Shown one piece after another: positions 9,887 to 19,433 of a stretch of DNA of 64,000 nucleotides. The stretch covers positions 186,001-250,000 of the forward strand of contig CAVVRY010000012.1 of NCBI GenBank assembly GCA_963750735.1, given 5' to 3'. The notes below the pieces were generated by a model, which was not told the DNA's origin, searched no databases, and saw only the letters and a program-made list of their open reading frames with translations. Position 1 is the first letter of the stretch, and the number at the start of each line of letters is the position of its first letter. Both the position numbers and the translations under genes were made by a program. Source of the DNA: JANTGF01 sp963750735 (GTDB lineage Bacteria > Bacteroidota > Bacteroidia > Bacteroidales > VadinHA17).

Positions 9887-11227
9887 CTAAAAGGTCTGGC
9901 TAGTATCGAATTGTTCCAGGTAATCAGCTACTTTTTTAAGGAACATGCCTCCAAGCGCACCGTCTACAACCCGATGATCATAGGAAATTGACAGTACCAT
10001 TATATGACGAATACCAATTGCGTCACCCATTTCTGTCTCAACAACAGCAGGTTTTTTTACGATGGCTCCAACACCGAGAATTGCAACTTCAGGTTGATTG
10101 ATAATTGGAGTTCCGGTCAAATTCTGAAAAGAACCGAAGTTGGTTATAGTAAATGTCCCCCCGGTAATTTCATCCGGATTCAGTTTATTGTTTCTTGCAC
10201 GATTAGCCAGGTCATTTACAGACTTTGCCAATCCGACAAGGTTTTTTTCATCTGCATTCTTAATTACCGGTACAATAAGGTTTCCAGAAGGTAATGCTGT
10301 GGCCATACCAATGTTAATATTTTTCTTAACAATGATGCGTGTTCCATCAACAGAGACATTAACCATTGGAAAATCACGAAGAGCCTTTGCAGCAGCTTCA
10401 ATGAACAGAGGTGTAAATGTTATTTTTTGATTTTCTTTTTTAAAGAAATCGTCTTTTACCTTATTTCTCCAAAGTACCATATTTGTAACATCGGCCTCGA
10501 TAAAAGAGGTAACATGAGGTGAGGTTTTTACAGAATGGATCATATGTTCAGCGATGAGTTTCCGCATCCTATCCATTTCAATTACCTTATCTCCATCGCC
10601 TGTAACAATTTTTGGAGTGGCATCAGCAACTGGTACTTCCTTAACCGGACTAGCAACTTCTTTAACCCCTTTCGATTCTTCTATCTTATCTTTATTGCTT
10701 ATGAAATTCATTAGGTCGGATTTGGTAATTCTACCATCCTTACCAACTCCTTCAATTGAATCAAGTTCCTCGAGAGAAACAGATTCTTCCTCAGCAATTT
10801 TTCTTACCAGAGGAGAAAGAAATTTTCCGGAAGGTGTTCTGTTTGCTGACTTAGAAAAACTTGCCTGATCCAATTTTGAATGTGAGATTTCTTTAACTAT
10901 TTCGCCAGTCTCAGGAACCTTCTTTTCTGCTCTAATCCTTTTAACTTCATCCAATACTTCCTGGCTGTCTTCAACTGATTCTTCTTTATTATTTTCCAGG
11001 ATTAGCAGGGGATCGCCAATTTTTGGAATATCTCCCTCTTTAAGTAAGATTTCAACAATTGAGCCAGCTTCAGGTGCGGGTATTTCGGAGTCAACTTTAT
11101 CTGTTGCTACCTCAACTAAAGTATCGTCTTCTTCAACAGTGTCACCAACATTTACTATCCATTTGGTTATTGTTGCTTCAATAATTCCTTCACCCATTCT
11201 TGGGAGTGTAATCTCTATTTTCGCCAT
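9887..11227 (-). CDS. 2-oxo acid dehydrogenase E2, dihydrolipoyl acyltransferase
   Basis: 446 residues, the normal E2 size. Domains in order: lipoyl domain about 1-77 with the lipoylated lysine K44 in TDKVDSE; a linker; peripheral-subunit (E3)-binding domain about 138-175 (PLVRKIAEEESVSLEELDSI); and the catalytic acyltransferase domain about 215-446 with the HxxxDG motif at H418-D422 (YDHRVVDGALGG). It transfers the acyl group from E1 to CoA in a pyruvate, branched-chain or 2-oxoglutarate dehydrogenase complex. The sequence looks most like the branched-chain/pyruvate type, but substrate cannot be settled because no E1 or E3 gene is adjacent. It has its own terminator, so it seems to be a single-gene unit. 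Confidence 0.93.
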   Translation of the reverse strand: MAKIEITLPRMGEGIIEATITKWIVNVGDTVEEDDTLVEVATDKVDSEIPAPEAGSIVEILLKEGDIPKIGDPLLILENNKEESVEDSQEVLDEVKRIRAEKKVPETGEIVKEISHSKLDQASFSKSANRTPSGKFLSPLVRKIAEEESVSLEELDSIEGVGKDGRITKSDLMNFISNKDKIEESKGVKEVASPVKEVPVADATPKIVTGDGDKVIEMDRMRKLIAEHMIHSVKTSPHVTSFIEADVTNMVLWRNKVKDDFFKKENQKITFTPLFIEAAAKALRDFPMVNVSVDGTRIIVKKNINIGMATALPSGNLIVPVIKNADEKNLVGLAKSVNDLANRARNNKLNPDEITGGTFTITNFGSFQNLTGTPIINQPEVAILGVGAIVKKPAVVETEMGDAIGIRHIMVLSISYDHRVVDGALGGMFLKKVADYLEQFDTSQTF

Positions 11228-11289
11228 AAAAGCCTTATTTAGTCTAAATAACAGTCAAAAGTACAAACTTTTTTAGAGATATCAATCAT

Positions 11290-12105
11290 TTAACTTTCTT
11301 CCCTTCCTAAAAACCTAAAATTTTTGAGAATTATCAAAATATCATTTGAGATTCTATAATTATTTGCATAAGTCAGGTAAATTGTTGGCAGTCCATCATG
11401 ATTTTGATCTGAAGAATTATATCCATCTCCTGGTGTTAAGATCCCTGCTTTCAAGGAGGGTGAAAGTTTACTGGTTCCTGACTTCTTAAGGGAATAACCA
11501 ACCCATGTCCTGGTTCCTCCAACCACTTTAAAGATATTTTGGAAAAATCCTAATGGATTTTTGACAATTAGAAAAAACAGGGGATATAAAATTAAAAAAA
11601 TGGCAGAAGTAAGGATGTCAAACAATCTCTTAATTCGTTTGTTTCTTGGAAGGCTAATGGCATTAACTTCAACTAGATAAGGATTATCAATAGAATAAGT
11701 AGAGTTACTTCCAATTACAGAAAAGCTAGAATCGGGAGCAATTCTAAACTCAACCTGGCGATCTGACAATTCAATCATTTTGGTTATTATTTCAGCAGCT
11801 TCGATATCCTTAGCACAAAAAATAATTTCATCAACCTTATTAATTTTAATTATTTCATCAAGCTGATCAAACTTTCCGATATAAGATGATTTCATTTCTG
11901 AGTCTGGAGGTGTAACAAAAGAAACGTAGCTGGGTTTTACATTTGATTTCAATAACAAATTAGAAACTTTCTCATTTTCTTCTTCCTTCCCAACAATCAC
12001 TATCTTCTTCCCTGCTCGTTTATATAATTGAAAATACTTTGCGTTTAAATAATTTAATATAATTCTTAATAAGTGATGTTGAAAGTATGGCCCAGGTGGC
12101 ACCAA
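11290..12105 (-). CDS. sugar-transferase-like 3' part of a frameshifted glycosyltransferase
   Basis: This frame holds the C-terminal half of a gene whose 5' half is the GT2 gene at 12020-13258. Its first ~28 residues overlap that gene in another frame and are not family-like; native sequence starts near YKRAGKKIVIVGKEEE. A Rossmann-like nucleotide-binding region follows, then a hydrophobic segment (FDILTSAIFLILYPLFFLIV) and a short basic region resembling the membrane end of undecaprenyl-phosphate sugar transferases. The two halves join smoothly if one base is removed at about 12019-12045, giving VFSIIYKRAGKKIVIVG. In many Bacteroidota a long GT2-plus-membrane protein lies next to recR, as here. 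Either an assembly indel or a real lesion. Confidence 0.7.
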   Translation of the reverse strand: MVPPGPYFQHHLLRIILNYLNAKYFQLYKRAGKKIVIVGKEEENEKVSNLLLKSNVKPSYVSFVTPPDSEMKSSYIGKFDQLDEIIKINKVDEIIFCAKDIEAAEIITKMIELSDRQVEFRIAPDSSFSVIGSNSTYSIDNPYLVEVNAISLPRNKRIKRLFDILTSAIFLILYPLFFLIVKNPLGFFQNIFKVVGGTRTWVGYSLKKSGTSKLSPSLKAGILTPGDGYNSSDQNHDGLPTIYLTYANNYRISNDILIILKNFRFLGREES

Positions 12106-13258
12106 GAAATATTAAAGCTCTGGAGAACCTTAATTGTAAAGGCAATAGGGCGTAAATAATAAGAATTATTGAGGTTCCAACAAGGATTCCAACAAAATTC
12201 CTAACCAGGCGAAAAGGCTTATCGTAAGCACCATTAATATAGTTTGAAAGCACCCATAAAAAAACATATGCAGGAACTATAAAATGTAAAAATTCAGGAG
12301 GATATTTTGTGCCTTTTGCCAATTTTACATTTTCCCAAACGGGTGTTAAAAACAGATAGCCAGAGTATATTATTAAGATATCGAGTAAGGGAAGAAATGA
12401 TTTCTCTATAATTCTCCTGATAACAGAAAGTGCAGCTCTGAAATAAATTGCAATCCCAATCATTAATGAAAAAAAACGGTTTTTTCTTTTGGAGAAATGT
12501 TTGTTTGCAAAGATTAGCATGGCATTATAAAACATTAACACATAATTCATGCTGCCTTTCTTTGTGCTTTCTCCTTTATAATGAATAATTGTTGTTTCTG
12601 GGAAATAGAAATTTTTATAACCCTGCTGTAATATTCGATAAGAAAGATCAATGTCCTCTCCATACATAAAAAAATCCTCGTCGAGCAGACCAATCTTGTC
12701 TAATACCTTTTTTCTAATGAGCATAAATGCCCCAGGTAATATTTCTACTTCATTTATTTCATCAGGACTTAGATATCCAAGATTATATCGGGCAAATGTC
12801 TTCGATCTTGGAAAGAGCCTGGAAAGGCCAAAAATTTTATAAAAGGCTACTGAAGGTGTAGGCATTGATCTTTTTGATTCGGGCAAGAATTTACCTTTCC
12901 CATCTATCATTTTTACACCCAAGGCACCAGCCTCTGAGTGAGCTTCCATAAAATCAATACTTCTTCTGAAGGTGTTTTCTTCAACTACAGTATCGGGATT
13001 AAGGAGGAGTATATATTTCCCATTTGCTTTTCTAATTCCCTGATTTACTGCCTTTGAGAATCCATCATTTTGAGGATTCTCGATTAACTTATATTCAGGA
13101 AATTTTTCTTTAATCATTGAGATGGAGCCGTCTACAGAATTATTGTCAATAATAATTATTTCACCGTCAATTTCTGAAAGTGCTTTTTTGCACGATAAAA
13201 GACATTGCTCAATGAAGTACTTAACATTAAAATTTACAATAATTACAGAAAGCTCCAT
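12020..13258 (-). CDS. family 2 glycosyltransferase with C-terminal membrane region (5' part)
   Basis: 412 residues. An N-terminal GT2 (GT-A fold) domain at about 1-230 starts MELSVIIVNFNVKYF, with the DxD-like LLNPDT motif, the GDxDLSYR acceptor-site element (YGEDIDLSYRILQQGY) and typical spacing. About five membrane helices follow (ALSVIRRIIEKSFLPLLDILIIYSGYLF onward). It probably transfers a sugar onto a lipid-linked or rhamnose-type acceptor at the inner membrane; substrate unknown. The frame stops shortly after LSTSLIKNYIKLFKRKVFSII, and the rest of the expected protein is in the next frame at 11290-12105. It starts 48 bp after the recR stop on the same strand, suggesting co-transcription. 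Confidence 0.85.
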   Translation of the reverse strand: MELSVIIVNFNVKYFIEQCLLSCKKALSEIDGEIIIIDNNSVDGSISMIKEKFPEYKLIENPQNDGFSKAVNQGIRKANGKYILLLNPDTVVEENTFRRSIDFMEAHSEAGALGVKMIDGKGKFLPESKRSMPTPSVAFYKIFGLSRLFPRSKTFARYNLGYLSPDEINEVEILPGAFMLIRKKVLDKIGLLDEDFFMYGEDIDLSYRILQQGYKNFYFPETTIIHYKGESTKKGSMNYVLMFYNAMLIFANKHFSKRKNRFFSLMIGIAIYFRAALSVIRRIIEKSFLPLLDILIIYSGYLFLTPVWENVKLAKGTKYPPEFLHFIVPAYVFLWVLSNYINGAYDKPFRLVRNFVGILVGTSIILIIYALLPLQLRFSRALIFLGATWAILSTSLIKNYIKLFKRKVFSII

Positions 13259-13306
13259 CGGACAAATGGGTTTAGCTATGCCAAAGATAATACAGATTCA
13301 AGAATT

Positions 13307-13933
13307 TCATAAAGAAAGGGAATCTGATAGGAGTGTGCGGTTGATAATAGATTTTCCAAGGGTAATTTCATCAGCATATTCAATTTCATCACCAATAGAA
13401 ACACCTCTGGCCAAGGTGGTAATAGTTACCGGATATTTACTGAACTTTTTAAATAGATAAAAGTTGGTGGTATCTCCTTCCATAGTTGTACTCAGGGCCA
13501 TTATCAGTTCCTTGACTTTCCCGCTTTTAATTTTTTCTTCAAGAAGTGTAATTTCCAGATCATCGGGGCCAATACCATCCATCGGTGATATAATTCCACC
13601 CAGGATATGATAGATTCCACGATATTGATGCGTGTTTTCAATGGCCATAACATCCCTTATATTTTCAACTATGCATATGGTTTCATGATCGCGAGAGGTG
13701 TTGGAACAAATTGTACAAATTTCAGAATCTGAGATATTATTGCAGCTTGAGCAGTAATGAATTTTTTCTTTTAGTTCGATGAATGTATTGCCAAAGTTTT
13801 TCACTTCTTCATTATCCTGACGCAAAAGGGCAAGAACTAATCTTAAGGCTGTTTTTTTTCCAATGCCAGGCAAACGGGCAAATTCATTTACCGCATTTTC
13901 AAACAATTTTGATGAAAATTGATCAAAGGACAT
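13307..13933 (-). CDS. recR: recombination mediator protein RecR
   Basis: 208 residues, full length for RecR. Helix-hairpin-helix at the N-terminus (LARLPGIGKKTALRL), a C4 zinc finger with cysteines 61, 64, 73 and 76, a TOPRIM domain starting ICIVENIRDVMAIE, and a C-terminal region with the conserved TTLARGVSIGDEIEYADEITL motif. With RecF/RecO it loads RecA at single-strand gaps. It is the upstream gene of the glycosyltransferase pair, a common Bacteroidota arrangement. Divergent from the symporter gene. Confidence 0.96.
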   Translation of the reverse strand: MSFDQFSSKLFENAVNEFARLPGIGKKTALRLVLALLRQDNEEVKNFGNTFIELKEKIHYCSSCNNISDSEICTICSNTSRDHETICIVENIRDVMAIENTHQYRGIYHILGGIISPMDGIGPDDLEITLLEEKIKSGKVKELIMALSTTMEGDTTNFYLFKKFSKYPVTITTLARGVSIGDEIEYADEITLGKSIINRTLLSDSLSL

Positions 13934-14046
13934 TTGAAGTTCTGTCTAAATATTCCCCAAAAGTAATATACCAATTGAGCTTATGCAATTTTTTAATTTA
14001 AATGTTTTTAGTAACCTTGTGGGCTCTTTATTTCAATCTGATTTTT

Positions 14047-15531
14047 ATGAGTCCTCTTCTGGTTTTCAGTGTTATTGCAGGTTATTTCTTTTTACTCATA
14101 ATTATATCTTTTTTTACCTCTAAGGATGCGAGTAATGAAACCTTTTTTACAGGTAACAGACAGTCGCCATGGTTTGTTGTCGCATTTGGAATGATTGGTG
14201 CATCTCTTTCCGGGGTGACATTTATATCAATTCCAGGTGAAGTAGGTGCAATTATTTCAGCTGACGAACCAAGTTATAAGGCGTTTTCTTATTTCCAATT
14301 GGTATTGGGTTATTTGCTTGGTTACTTCGTAATAGCTAATGTTTTGATGCCTTTGTACTACAAGCTTCATCTTGTTTCAATTTATACCTACCTTGATCAG
14401 CGTTTCGGTTTAAAAACATATAAAACAGGCTCCCTGTTTTTCCTAATCTCTCAAACTATGGGAGCCTCATTAAGACTTTTCCTGGTTGCCGGAGTATTAC
14501 AAATTGCATTCTTTGATGCTTATGGCATTCCTTTTTTTGTAACAGTTCTTGTTACAATTCTATTGATCTGGATATATACTTTTCGTGCAGGTATCAAAAC
14601 CATTGTTTGGACAGATACGCTCCAAACAGCATTTATGATGCTTGCTGTTGTAGTAACCATTTTTATTATTGCGAAGAATCTCAATCTTTCCTTCGATGGG
14701 TTGGTAGCCACAATCAAGGAAAATGAATACTCAAAGATATTTGTTTGGGAGTGGAAAAGTTCTAAGTTCTTTCTTAAACAGTTTTTCTCAGGAGCTTTTA
14801 TTGCTATAGTAATGACCGGATTGGATCAGAATATGATGCAAAAGAACCTGACCTGCAGAAATATTAAAGAGGCAAAAAAGAATATGTACTGGTTCAGTGG
14901 GATATTGGTGCCGGTAAATTTCTTGTTTCTTAGCCTGGGGCTACTTTTATATGTATATGCGAGTAAAAATGGTATTGCATTGCCTGATAGATCAGACGAT
15001 CTATATCCAATTCTTGCTCTCAGGCATTTTACTCCTCTGGTTGGTATAATTTTTCTTTTAGGAATTACAGCGGCTGCATTCTCAAGTGCAGATTCAGCTC
15101 TTACATCATTGACAACGGCTTTCTGCATCGATTTTTTAAATCTTGAGAACAAGGAAGAAAAAGTAAAAAAGAATAGTCGTTTATTAGTGCACATTGGTTT
15201 TTCATTAATACTATTCTTAGTAATAATTATCTTCCGGATTATCAATGATGATAGTGTAATTACAGCAGTTTTTAAGGTTGCAGGATATACTTATGGACCA
15301 TTACTTGGACTTTATACATTTGGACTATTTACTCGTTACCAGGTTCATGATAAATGGGTTCCGATAGTGGCGGTGCTAGCTCCTGTTCTCAGTCATATCT
15401 TCAAGGTGTATTCAGTCAATATAATTCCAGGCTACAATATGGGATTTGAATTGCTTATACTCAATGGACTAATTACATTTGTTGGATTATTACTTATACG
15501 AAAAAGGCCCGTAAACCAGGCCTTCTCGTAA
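14047..15531 (+). CDS. sodium:solute symporter (SSS family)
   Basis: About 494 residues with roughly 13 membrane helices. The stretch ETFFTGNRQSPWFVVAFGMIGASLSG followed by VTFISIPGEVG is the hallmark of the SSS proteins common in Bacteroidota, and the SADSALTSLTTA segment is part of the sodium-site helix 8. I chose the ATG at 14047 because family members begin with a sequence like MSPLLVFSVIAGYF; the ATG at 14002 adds 15 residues not seen in the family. It should import a solute with Na+, but the substrate cannot be told from sequence. The gene stands alone and converges on the acyl-CoA ligase at 15551. Confidence 0.9.
   Translation: MSPLLVFSVIAGYFFLLIIISFFTSKDASNETFFTGNRQSPWFVVAFGMIGASLSGVTFISIPGEVGAIISADEPSYKAFSYFQLVLGYLLGYFVIANVLMPLYYKLHLVSIYTYLDQRFGLKTYKTGSLFFLISQTMGASLRLFLVAGVLQIAFFDAYGIPFFVTVLVTILLIWIYTFRAGIKTIVWTDTLQTAFMMLAVVVTIFIIAKNLNLSFDGLVATIKENEYSKIFVWEWKSSKFFLKQFFSGAFIAIVMTGLDQNMMQKNLTCRNIKEAKKNMYWFSGILVPVNFLFLSLGLLLYVYASKNGIALPDRSDDLYPILALRHFTPLVGIIFLLGITAAAFSSADSALTSLTTAFCIDFLNLENKEEKVKKNSRLLVHIGFSLILFLVIIIFRIINDDSVITAVFKVAGYTYGPLLGLYTFGLFTRYQVHDKWVPIVAVLAPVLSHIFKVYSVNIIPGYNMGFELLILNGLITFVGLLLIRKRPVNQAFS
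15499..15524 (-). terminator. terminator for the acyl-CoA ligase, inside the symporter 3' end
   Basis: Arms AAGGCC and GGCCTT with a 9-nt loop, followed on the minus strand by five T residues. It lies in the last codons of the convergent symporter gene and 27 bp past the ligase stop. Confidence 0.6.
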
Positions 15532-15550
15532 TACGAAATACTCTTCCTAG

Positions 15551-17329
15551 TTATTCGGTAACCATGTAGATTTCCCTCAATATTGAATCATATTTTTTAT
15601 ATACAAATTGTCGTTTCAATTTGAACACCTGCGATAGTTCTCCAGTTTCTCTCGACCATTCTTCACACACCAGCCTAAATCTTTTTATTTGTTCATGAAA
15701 AGCCAGGTCCTTATTCATTTCATTCACTTCTTTCTGATATCTTGCAACAACTTCGGGGATTTGGATCAATGATTTATTATCCCGGAATTTTACTCCATGA
15801 ATAGAACACCAATTATGAAGAAATTCAAAATGTGGTGCAATCAGTGCACTTGCGAATTTTTCATTCTCACCAACAACCATAAGCTGCTGAATAAAAAAGG
15901 ATTCTTTGAATTTGTTTTCTATTACCTGTGGGGCAACATATTTGCCGCTCGATAGTTTAAAAATCTCCTTCTTCCTATCGGTAATTTTCAGGTACTTGTC
16001 ATTTACAAAAACTCCAATATCTCCAGTGTGAAACCAACCGTCCTTATCAATAACCTCATTGGTCTGTTCAGGCTTTTTATAATATCCCATCATAATATTT
16101 GGGCCTTTGCAAAGGATTTCTCCATCTTCAGCAATTTTAACTTCTACACCATCAATTACTGGTCCAACAGTGCCTATTACAATTTCATCTGTGACAAGAT
16201 TATTTACAGCAATTACAGGAGAAGTTTCAGTCAGACCATATCCTTCCAAAATCTGAATTCCAGCAGCCCAGAATATAGTGGCAAGCCTGGGCTGAAGTGC
16301 TGCCCCACCTGATACAATTACATCAATATTCCCTCCTAAAGCCTCCCTCCACTTAGTGAAAACAATCTTATCAGCAATTTTAAGTCTCTGTATATAAAAC
16401 CATGAATTCTGATTATGTAGTTTAAATTTATGGCCAAGATTTACTGCCCAGAAGAAAATCTGTTTTTTTATTCCTTTTAGGTCTTTGCCTTTACCAATAA
16501 TGCGGTCGTAAACTGTTTCAAGGAGCCTGGGAACTGTTGAAAACAACTCAGGCTTTATATCTTTAAGATCATTTACTATAGTACCCATGTTTTGGGCATA
16601 GTAAATACTTACTCCCTTATACTGGAAATGGTAGTTAAGCATCCTTTCATAAATATGACACAATGGAAGGAAACTCAGACATTTTGATTCAGGACCATTA
16701 GCATGAACTGGTGCCGTAGCTATTGCATTGCTTACCAGGTTAGTATGGTTTAGCATTACTCCTTTAGGAAATCCTGTAGTTCCTGAAGTGTAAATGAGAG
16801 TAACCAAATCTTCAGGCTTTATAGAGTTTTTAATTTTAATAAGTTCATCCCTGAATTTTTCCTCATTCTTTTTACCCAGCTCAACAACCTCATCCCAGTT
16901 TTTAGCTCCCTTAACTTTGTCAATCGTAAAAACATCTTTTATATTCCCTTCTTTTTCAATAACAGGTGAAATCTTATCAAAAAGGGATAAATCAGAAATA
17001 AAAATCGCCTTTGGTTCTGCATCCTTGAGAATATAATCGTATTCATCTGCAGCAATCGTAGGATAGATTGGTAGAAGTATCATTCCGGCCTGGCTTACTC
17101 CCATATCTATAAAGTTCCACTCCGGCCTGTTATTTGAAACCAGAGCAACTTTATCTCCAGGTTTCATACCTAAGGTCAATAAACCATAGCTAATAAATGT
17201 AGCAATTTCTTTTGCTTCATAATTACTGTATGTTACCCATTCGTTATTTACTTTTCCAGCAAATGCTACCTCCTTATTGTACTTTTCCAATGACCAGTCA
17301 AGGAGGTCAAAAGTTCGTTTAAATTCCAT
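15551..17329 (-). CDS. long-chain fatty acid--CoA ligase (AMP-forming)
   Basis: 592 residues, normal for the long-chain acyl-CoA synthetase (FadD-like) group. ANL-superfamily motifs are all present: the P-loop YTSGTTGFPKG at about 180, EGYGLTETSPV, GWFHTGDIGVF, and the hinge/lysine region DRKKEIFKLSSGKYVAP. It activates fatty acids to acyl-CoA via an acyl-adenylate at the inner membrane or in the cytosol. A second, related ligase lies directly upstream on the same strand (17540-19316), so this is a duplicated pair. The 210-bp gap between them shows no clear terminator. Confidence 0.93.
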   Translation of the reverse strand: MEFKRTFDLLDWSLEKYNKEVAFAGKVNNEWVTYSNYEAKEIATFISYGLLTLGMKPGDKVALVSNNRPEWNFIDMGVSQAGMILLPIYPTIAADEYDYILKDAEPKAIFISDLSLFDKISPVIEKEGNIKDVFTIDKVKGAKNWDEVVELGKKNEEKFRDELIKIKNSIKPEDLVTLIYTSGTTGFPKGVMLNHTNLVSNAIATAPVHANGPESKCLSFLPLCHIYERMLNYHFQYKGVSIYYAQNMGTIVNDLKDIKPELFSTVPRLLETVYDRIIGKGKDLKGIKKQIFFWAVNLGHKFKLHNQNSWFYIQRLKIADKIVFTKWREALGGNIDVIVSGGAALQPRLATIFWAAGIQILEGYGLTETSPVIAVNNLVTDEIVIGTVGPVIDGVEVKIAEDGEILCKGPNIMMGYYKKPEQTNEVIDKDGWFHTGDIGVFVNDKYLKITDRKKEIFKLSSGKYVAPQVIENKFKESFFIQQLMVVGENEKFASALIAPHFEFLHNWCSIHGVKFRDNKSLIQIPEVVARYQKEVNEMNKDLAFHEQIKRFRLVCEEWSRETGELSQVFKLKRQFVYKKYDSILREIYMVTE

Positions 17330-17539
17330 AGAGTGAGGTTTTAAGGTTTCTCAAATATATTAAAATCTGGTAATTTTTTCGACCTAAAATTTTACATGTC
17401 TTTTTATTGCTTGATCTCGAATCTCATTTAGTTTATAATCAGGCATATATAAAAGTTTAGTTTTTGATTTTTTTCGAACGGGATTTTAATTGAAAAGAGA
17501 TTTAGTTTTAACAATCTAAATTACCAATCTTTTTATTTC

Positions 17540-18076
17540 TTATTCTTCATAAAAGCGATGAATAATTTTCCGGTATTTATCGTGAATAAAAAAACGTCGC
17601 AGTTTTAGACTCTGCGAAAGCTCACCAGTTTGAACAGACCACTCATCAGTAACAAGATGGAATTTTTTTACTTGTTCATGTTTGCTCAATTTTTCGTTTA
17701 GATTATTTATTTCATCATTGAATAATTGCAAAACATCTGGATGGTTTAATAACTCTTTTTTTTCTATTTTATTTAATGTCTCAGTTGACTGAAATCTGTA
17801 ACTGAGTTTTTCAAAGTCGGGCTGAATAAGGGCACTTACAAATTTTTGGCTTTCGCCTAAAGCAACCACTTGAGAAATTATATTAGATTCTCGGAAGAGA
17901 CTTTCAATTGTTATGGGTGATACATATTTGCCATAGGAAGTTTTAAAGATTGATTTTTTACGTCCCTTTAATATAAAGGAAATTATCAGTAGAGAGTTTA
18001 CCAATATCTCCTGTATGAAACCAGCCCTCTTTGTCAATCGCCCTATTCGTTTCCTCAATATTATTATAGTATCCAA
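17540..18076 (-). CDS. acyl-CoA ligase paralogue, 3' part after frameshift
   Basis: C-terminal domain of the ligase whose larger 5' part is at 17958-19316. Family-like sequence begins at GRKKSIFKTSYGKYVSPITIE, which matches DRKKEIFKLSSGKYVAPQVIE in the neighbouring intact paralogue; the ~40 residues before this are an out-of-frame overlap. It ends WSVQTGELSQSLKLRRFFI, matching WSRETGELSQVFKLKRQFV in the paralogue. It would carry the lid subdomain that closes on the active site in thioester formation. On its own it should not be functional. Confidence 0.75.
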   Translation of the reverse strand: MDTIIILRKRIGRLTKRAGFIQEILVNSLLIISFILKGRKKSIFKTSYGKYVSPITIESLFRESNIISQVVALGESQKFVSALIQPDFEKLSYRFQSTETLNKIEKKELLNHPDVLQLFNDEINNLNEKLSKHEQVKKFHLVTDEWSVQTGELSQSLKLRRFFIHDKYRKIIHRFYEE

Positions 18077-19316
18077 GCATTACGTTTGGTCCCTTGCACA
18101 AAATCTCTCCATCCTGGGCTATCTTCACAGATACATCAGGAATAATGGGGCCAATGGACCCAATTCTGTTCTTATCATCACGATATGTATTCAATGAAAT
18201 TAAAGGGGAGGTTTCTGTCAAGCCGTAGCCCTGATAAACTGGAAGATTTGCTGTCCAGAAGAATAATTCAACATTTGGGTTTAATTTTGCCCCACCACAA
18301 CCAATAAATTTTATCTTTCCTCCAAGCTGATACCTGAACTTACGAAAAACAAAAAAATCAGCAATTGCTCTTATTATTCTGTATGAAGCAGAAATCTTAT
18401 GGTCAACTGGATATTTATCTATCAACCGATTAGAGAATTCAAATATTTTCCTTTTAATGGGACTAAGATCTCTGCCTCGGTCAAAATACAAATTGCGAAT
18501 TTTTTCAAGAACCCTTGGTACAGCGCAAAAACCCTCAGGCCTCAACTCCTGAATATTTTCTAATACTTTTGGAACGCTTTCAGCATAATAAATACTACAG
18601 CCTGAATACTGGAATTGATAATTTGAAGTTCTTTCGTAAATATGGCTCAACGGAAGAAAGCTCAGTGCTTTATCACCATAGCCTAATGGTTGTAAATTTG
18701 ATGCGGAAATTAAGTTACTAACAAGGTTTTTATGGCTCAGCAATACTCCTTTTGGCTTTCCTGTAGTACCAGAAGTAAATAACAGTGTAACCGGATCCTC
18801 AACCTGAATTGCATTTGTTTCAGTAATTATTTCGTTCTCATACTGATTTCTGATTTTTTTGCCCTTTTCAATTATTTGTTCCCAGTTTGCTAAGCCCTCA
18901 ACAGATTCAAAGCTTAATATCTGCTCTAATGAATGGGAAACATTAAGTGATTCTGAAACATCTTTATAGGTTTTTTCATCAGAAACAAAAACGTATTTGG
19001 CCTTTATTTGATTCAAAATGTAATCCAACTCAACCTTGCTAAATGAAAGATGAATGGGTACATGGATTATCCCAATCATACTCATTCCAACATCAATAAA
19101 ATTCCATTCAGGGGTATTATTTGTCGTGAAAGAGGCAATCCTATCGCCTTTTTTTAAACCCAGGGACATCAAATATGCTGCAATAGTAGTGGAATATTCC
19201 AGATATTCCTGTGTTGAGTATTTAATCCATTTACCATTTTTCTTTACACAGAAGATATCATCACGCGGATGATTTTCTAAACAATATTTTGTTATTTCAA
19301 AGGTTTTTGAGATCAC
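17958..19316 (-). CDS. acyl-CoA ligase paralogue (AMP-forming), 5' part
   Basis: Main N-terminal domain of a second long-chain acyl-CoA ligase. It has the P-loop FTSGTTGKPKGVLLSHKN, YGLTETSPLIS and GWFHTGDIGKLS. No ATG is available; a GTG at 19316 gives a start aligned with the paralogue, while a TTG at 19352 would add 12 residues. The frame ends at YIKGT, where the paralogue continues with DRKKEIFK; deleting one G of the GGG run near 17971 restores GRKKSIFK and joins it to 17540-18076. Either an assembly insertion or early pseudogenisation of a redundant paralogue. If intact, it would be a fatty-acid ligase like its neighbour. Confidence 0.8.
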   Translation of the reverse strand: MISKTFEITKYCLENHPRDDIFCVKKNGKWIKYSTQEYLEYSTTIAAYLMSLGLKKGDRIASFTTNNTPEWNFIDVGMSMIGIIHVPIHLSFSKVELDYILNQIKAKYVFVSDEKTYKDVSESLNVSHSLEQILSFESVEGLANWEQIIEKGKKIRNQYENEIITETNAIQVEDPVTLLFTSGTTGKPKGVLLSHKNLVSNLISASNLQPLGYGDKALSFLPLSHIYERTSNYQFQYSGCSIYYAESVPKVLENIQELRPEGFCAVPRVLEKIRNLYFDRGRDLSPIKRKIFEFSNRLIDKYPVDHKISASYRIIRAIADFFVFRKFRYQLGGKIKFIGCGGAKLNPNVELFFWTANLPVYQGYGLTETSPLISLNTYRDDKNRIGSIGPIIPDVSVKIAQDGEILCKGPNVMLGYYNNIEETNRAIDKEGWFHTGDIGKLSTDNFLYIKGT

Positions 19317-19433
19317 TTGGGTCGACAATATCAATATCTCTAAAGATATCAATTATGAGGCAATCAGTAAAATTATTTATTGAGAAACAAATACTCTTTG
19401 AGGTTGAAATTATTAGAAAACCCTGAAATAGGC

